From Bin55 sp963667455 (GTDB lineage Bacteria > Pseudomonadota > Gammaproteobacteria > Pseudomonadales > Azotimanducaceae), in the NCBI GenBank assembly GCA_963667455.2, contig CAXXFR010000029.1, positions 372,001-436,000 on the forward strand: 64,000 bases of DNA, in the 5' to 3' direction. The notes below the pieces were generated by a model. It did no database searches. It worked only from the letters and a program-made list of their open reading frames with translations, and was not told where the DNA came from. Of this stretch, positions 60,533 to 64,000 are shown in pieces (the stretch's first letter is position 1; every line of letters starts with the position of its first letter). A program made the position numbers and the translations under genes.

Positions 60533-61987
60533 CTAGAACCTCGAATACAGAACGAGCTCCTGAACAAGGTCGACTAGAGGTGCCGGGTACACACCCAAGG
60601 CCAACGTTGCCAACGCAAGCACAGCCAGTGCGCCCACACTCATCACTGACCGATTTGTCGATTGATCAACCGCGCTCTCAGGCTTGGCCGTCATCGCGAA
60701 GATGATCCGCAAGTAGTAGAAGATTCCAATCGCGCTACCCAACACCAGAGTGCCAACCAGGGTCCACATCTTGCCTTCCACACCAGCGGTGAAAAGGTAG
60801 AACTTCGCGATGAATCCAACGGTGAGTGGAATTCCTGCCAACGATAGCGCGGCGGCCGCCAACGTTACGGCAGGTAGCGGACGACGCCACAGCAATCCCG
60901 CAATGTCGTCGATCGTGGCCAGCTCGGACTCGGATTCCGATGAAATAACTGCAACAACTCCAAAAGCTGCCAAAGTCATGACGAAATAGCCAATCAAGTA
61001 CACGATTGCGGTCTCAAATCCAATCGTCGGCTCGGTCGCAGCCAAGAACAACGCAATCAACAAATAACCCATGTGAGCGATGGACGAGTAAGCCAGCAGT
61101 CTCTTGAGGTTCTTCTGTTGCAACGCCAACAGATTTCCGACGACCATCGAAACAGCTGCCATGAGGAATATGGCATAGGAAATCGCTTCCGAACTGAATA
61201 CATCGCTAATGACCACGTAGCGCATTACCGCAACAAATACACAACCCTTCGAGACTGTTGCAACGAATCCGGTAACCACTGCCGGTGCACCTTGGTACAC
61301 ATCCGGCGTCCAAATATGAAAGGGAACCAGAGAGAGCTTGAAAGCGATTCCGCTCCACAGAAATGCGTGGCCAATTAGATAGAAGACATCCCCTTCCGCA
61401 CTGCCCGTGACGGGGCTCGCATCCGTGAATCCCATTGAGCCAGTTGCTCCGTAGATCAATGCGATTCCGAACAGCATCGCCGTTGAACCCACGCCGGATA
61501 GGATCATGTACTTGAGCCCGGCTTCCAATGGTCCGCGTGTCTTTTCGGGATAGGCAACCATCGCGTACAGAGAGATCGAAACGATTTCCAGACCGAGGAT
61601 CAATGTCACAAAATGGGTGGCTACCGGCAACATCATGCTTCCAAGAGTCGCCAGCATCAGAAGCAGATAGAACTCTTCGCGAAATCGAACTCGTTCCTCC
61701 ACAAATCGATATCCGATCATCGCGGTGACCAGAGCCGCCAACACAAAAAGTACGTTGAACAGGTAGGAAATGCCGTCGATCCGAACAAGTTCCGTTATGG
61801 TCAAGCCGTCGTTCAACGATGCATAGCCGGGAAAGTGGCTGATCAATGTTGCGATCAACGTGAGCATGGTTAGAGACCACGCGACCATGTGCGTCCGCCG
61901 AATCGACACGCCAATCATGACGATCAGCAATCCGCCTCCGAGCACCAGGTACGGTAGTCCGCCCATCAAGGCAGTGGAAACGTTCAC
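60533..61987 (-). CDS. nuoN: NADH-quinone oxidoreductase subunit N
   Basis: I chose the GTG at 61987, which overlaps the nuoM stop as GTGA; the frame stays open further upstream only inside nuoM. The 484-residue protein has about 14 membrane helices with the antiporter-like motifs GLEIVSISLYAMVAY, EAGLKYMILSGVGSTAMLFG, SKGCVFVAVMRY and KRLLAYSSIAHMGYLL. It is one of the proton-pumping subunits of complex I. It is the last gene of the nuo operon. Confidence 0.95.
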   Translation of the reverse strand: MNVSTALMGGLPYLVLGGGLLIVMIGVSIRRTHMVAWSLTMLTLIATLISHFPGYASLNDGLTITELVRIDGISYLFNVLFVLAALVTAMIGYRFVEERVRFREEFYLLLMLATLGSMMLPVATHFVTLILGLEIVSISLYAMVAYPEKTRGPLEAGLKYMILSGVGSTAMLFGIALIYGATGSMGFTDASPVTGSAEGDVFYLIGHAFLWSGIAFKLSLVPFHIWTPDVYQGAPAVVTGFVATVSKGCVFVAVMRYVVISDVFSSEAISYAIFLMAAVSMVVGNLLALQQKNLKRLLAYSSIAHMGYLLIALFLAATEPTIGFETAIVYLIGYFVMTLAAFGVVAVISSESESELATIDDIAGLLWRRPLPAVTLAAAALSLAGIPLTVGFIAKFYLFTAGVEGKMWTLVGTLVLGSAIGIFYYLRIIFAMTAKPESAVDQSTNRSVMSVGALAVLALATLALGVYPAPLVDLVQELVLYSRF

Positions 61988-63444
61988 GGCGACACACCTA
62001 GCATTGGAAGAACGGACTCGGTCATGCCCAGAACGTGTTGCGGATAGACCCCGACCCAAACCAACGCGATCATGAGTACAACCATCACGCTCATTTCACG
62101 AAAAGCGAAGTCGTCCATTTGGGCAACATCGGGATTCGGTGTGCCTTGAAAGGACCTCTGCATCAGAGACAGGCCGTAGACGGCAGCTACGACAATCCCG
62201 ATAGCGGCCAGTACTGTGAGTAGTACGTGTTCCTGGAAAGCTCCCAATAGCACCAGAAACTCACCAATGAAGTTGCCCAATCCGGGCATGCCCACGGAAG
62301 CAATAACGAAGAACATGGTTACCGCACCCATGCGTGGCGCACGAACCCACAAACCTCCCATCTTCGACATCTCGCGCGTGTGGAGCCGTTCCTGTAACGC
62401 CCCCGCCATCATGAACAATGCCGCGGTCGAGAACCCGTGCGCAATCATGGTCACGATCGCACCCTGCATTCCGAGGTCGTTGAACGCGTAGACGCCGACC
62501 AATACAAAACCCATGTGAGCGATGGAGCTGTAGGCAACGAGGCGTTTGAAATCCGATTGACTGTACGCCATGTAGCCGCCGTACAGAATGCTGGCGACTC
62601 CCAATGCCATACCGAATATCCAGAATTCACGAGACGCATCTGGAAACAACGTGACCACAAAACGGATGATTCCGTATGCACCAGTCTTGAGCAATATACC
62701 CGCAAGAATCACCGAGCCGGCGGTCGGCGCTTGAGTGTGAGCGTCGGGCAACCAAGTGTGAAGCGGAACGCTCGGAAGCTTGGTTATGAAAGCAACGAAG
62801 AATCCCAACATCAACAACCGTGCCACGGAACTGTCCAGATCCGTTTCGAGCAATACGTGATAGTTGAACGTGATTTGCCCTTGAGCGTCGTAGTGCATCC
62901 ACACCAATGCGACGATGGCGACGAGCATCAGAAGTCCGCTGATCTGGGTAAACAGAAAGAACTTCATCGATGCGTAGGCTTTGTCTTCGTGTCCCCAAAT
63001 CGCGATGAGAAAATACATCGGGATCAGCATCACTTCCCAGAAGAAGAAGAAGAGGAAGAGATCGAAAGCTGAGAACACGCCGACTACGCCGGCCATGACC
63101 CACAGAATGTTGAATTGGAAAAAACCTTGTCGTGTCTTGGTCTCAGTCCAGGACGACACCACAGCTACCGCGCCGAGCAGCATCGTGAGACCGATCAACA
63201 TCAAAGACAGGCCATCGACCTGCAGAATCACGCTGATTCCGAACCGCGGGATCCATGGATACAACTGATCGGCATATAGACCGCCTTCGCTTGGCCCGCC
63301 CAGCCACACCGCAAGGATCCACAAGGTCGCCAGCACAAAGGATCCCAGCGCAATCCACCTCGGCAGGTTGGAATTGACGCGCTCCGATGCCCACGCGACG
63401 AGACCGGCGGCAAGCAACAGCGATATGAGCAATAAGACGTTCAC
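61984..63444 (-). CDS. nuoM: NADH-quinone oxidoreductase subunit M
   Basis: I chose the GTG at 63444, two bases after the nuoL stop, giving 486 residues that begin VNVLLLISLLLAAGLVAWAS; a longer open frame upstream only shadows nuoL. Key segments are FFFWEVMLIPMYFLIAIWG (helix-5 Glu), SVPLHTWLPDAHTQAP, GAYGIIRFV and KRLVAYSSIAHMGFVLVG (proton-channel Lys residues). It forms one antiporter-like proton channel of complex I. Confidence 0.96.
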   Translation of the reverse strand: MNVLLLISLLLAAGLVAWASERVNSNLPRWIALGSFVLATLWILAVWLGGPSEGGLYADQLYPWIPRFGISVILQVDGLSLMLIGLTMLLGAVAVVSSWTETKTRQGFFQFNILWVMAGVVGVFSAFDLFLFFFFWEVMLIPMYFLIAIWGHEDKAYASMKFFLFTQISGLLMLVAIVALVWMHYDAQGQITFNYHVLLETDLDSSVARLLMLGFFVAFITKLPSVPLHTWLPDAHTQAPTAGSVILAGILLKTGAYGIIRFVVTLFPDASREFWIFGMALGVASILYGGYMAYSQSDFKRLVAYSSIAHMGFVLVGVYAFNDLGMQGAIVTMIAHGFSTAALFMMAGALQERLHTREMSKMGGLWVRAPRMGAVTMFFVIASVGMPGLGNFIGEFLVLLGAFQEHVLLTVLAAIGIVVAAVYGLSLMQRSFQGTPNPDVAQMDDFAFREMSVMVVLMIALVWVGVYPQHVLGMTESVLPMLGVSP

Positions 63445-63446
63445 GA

Positions 63447-63998
63447 TCAGATAATCGCCACGACGACCAATGCAAACAGCAGTCCCGCAAACATCGTCAA
63501 CGCGTACCAGCGCAGTCGACCGTTCTGCGTGATGCTCAACAAGTTGTGGAGAATTCGAGCGACCAGCGATGTGAATCGAAAGATGTAGTCGACAGCATCG
63601 TTCTTGTTCAATCTTGCCAACCAACGGAAGGGATTGACGACTAGCGTGTCGTAGATCCAGTCGAACCCCCAACCTGTGAACCAGTACTTCCCTACTGCCT
63701 TGCCCGCGGCGGACTCGACCATTCCCCGGCGATCGAACGCTTTGGTAGCGAACACAAAGTAGCCGAATGCGACTCCCAGCAACGGCACAGCCATGGTTGC
63801 CCAAGCGATGGGATCGTCAAGATGAAGACCTCCGTGCACTCCCCCGTCGTGGAAGAGCTCTTCAAGAACGGAGAAACCGAGCCATCCTCCACCAATCGAG
63901 AGGGCTGCCAGTACTAGCAAGGGTAGCCACATGTTCGCCTTGCTCGGGTCATGTGGCTCCATCTTCGTCTCACCGAAGAAGGTTATGACCATCATTCG
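63447..63998 (-). CDS. nuoL: NADH-quinone oxidoreductase subunit L (3' part; rest beyond window)
   Basis: Only the C-terminal 183 residues are in the window. RMMVITFFGETKMEPHDP marks the loop after an antiporter-domain helix, and the WFTGWGFDWIYDTLVVNPFRWL region is the start of the long lateral helix of NuoL. The terminal membrane helix (ALTMFAGLLFALVVVAII) follows. The gene order nuoL-nuoM-nuoN is the standard one. Confidence 0.93.
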   Translation of the reverse strand, partial: RMMVITFFGETKMEPHDPSKANMWLPLLVLAALSIGGGWLGFSVLEELFHDGGVHGGLHLDDPIAWATMAVPLLGVAFGYFVFATKAFDRRGMVESAAGKAVGKYWFTGWGFDWIYDTLVVNPFRWLARLNKNDAVDYIFRFTSLVARILHNLLSITQNGRLRWYALTMFAGLLFALVVVAII

Positions 63999-64000
63999 CA

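Noticed and set aside
1..64000. CRISPR array, rRNA operon or insertion sequence
   Set aside because: No regularly spaced repeats, rRNA-like sequence, transposase gene or paired terminal inverted repeats were seen.

Overview
The window looks like a contig from an uncultured gammaproteobacterium of roughly 50% GC. The housekeeping genes support this: hslR-pckA-gshA, acpH (DUF479), DsbB, a YheS-type ABC-F ATPase, nudE-cysQ, mpl, apaG, aroQ-accB and nuoLMN. TTG and GTG starts are frequent. Several lipid and sterol genes are unusual for this group and would fit a marine or host-associated organism, but that is inference.

Layout. 2-925: end of a flavin-dependent monooxygenase. 1.0-11.1 kb: a one-directional cluster starting with an ECF sigma factor that has its own promoter-like motif. 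It continues with a putative membrane anti-sigma protein, two paralogous PDZ proteins, a decayed and an intact copy of an MMPL/RND transporter, a beta-barrel protein and a LolA-like periplasmic protein. 11.1-14.3 kb: a GPP34-cytochrome P450 fusion and a DAF-36-like Rieske oxygenase on the same strand. 14.4-21.1 kb: minus-strand housekeeping genes. 21.2-24.0 kb: nudE, cysQ, a PanE-like reductase and a ThpR-like phosphodiesterase. 24.0-28.7 kb: a 1230-residue FG-GAP/UnbV/vanadium-haloperoxidase-like fusion and a BNR-repeat protein. 28.9-34.2 kb: tRNA-Phe followed by a 1633-residue DUF4011 helicase-nuclease resembling a single-gene antiphage system. 34.2-37.9 kb: aroQ-accB, a copper-chaperone-like protein and a membrane pyrophosphatase. 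38.0-41.5 kb: a PPi-type phosphofructokinase, separated from the pyrophosphatase by a 2.2-kb segment that carries a steroid 5-alpha-reductase and a 3-beta-HSD-like dehydrogenase between two copies of the pfp 3' end. 41.6-45.5 kb: small membrane and outer-membrane proteins, and a DUF3696 ATPase with a broken partner gene. 45.7-46.8 kb: a sterol C-24 methyltransferase. 47.1-64.0 kb: mpl, a cyclase-family protein, an acyl-CoA dehydrogenase, a secreted subtilase, apaG, a TRAP transporter, an acyltransferase, a D-2-hydroxyacid dehydrogenase and nuoN-nuoM-nuoL (cut by the window end).

How it fits together. Five proteins in three separate places (P450, Rieske oxygenase, 5-alpha-reductase, HSD-like dehydrogenase, C-24 methyltransferase) belong to families that act on sterols or similar polycyclic lipids. 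The RND/beta-barrel/LolA-like cluster next to the P450 could move such a lipid across the envelope. No squalene epoxidase or oxidosqualene cyclase is visible here, so modification of an imported or host sterol is as likely as complete synthesis. Pyrophosphatase and PPi-dependent phosphofructokinase form a pyrophosphate-based energy module. Two defence-like loci are present, one apparently intact and one inactivated.
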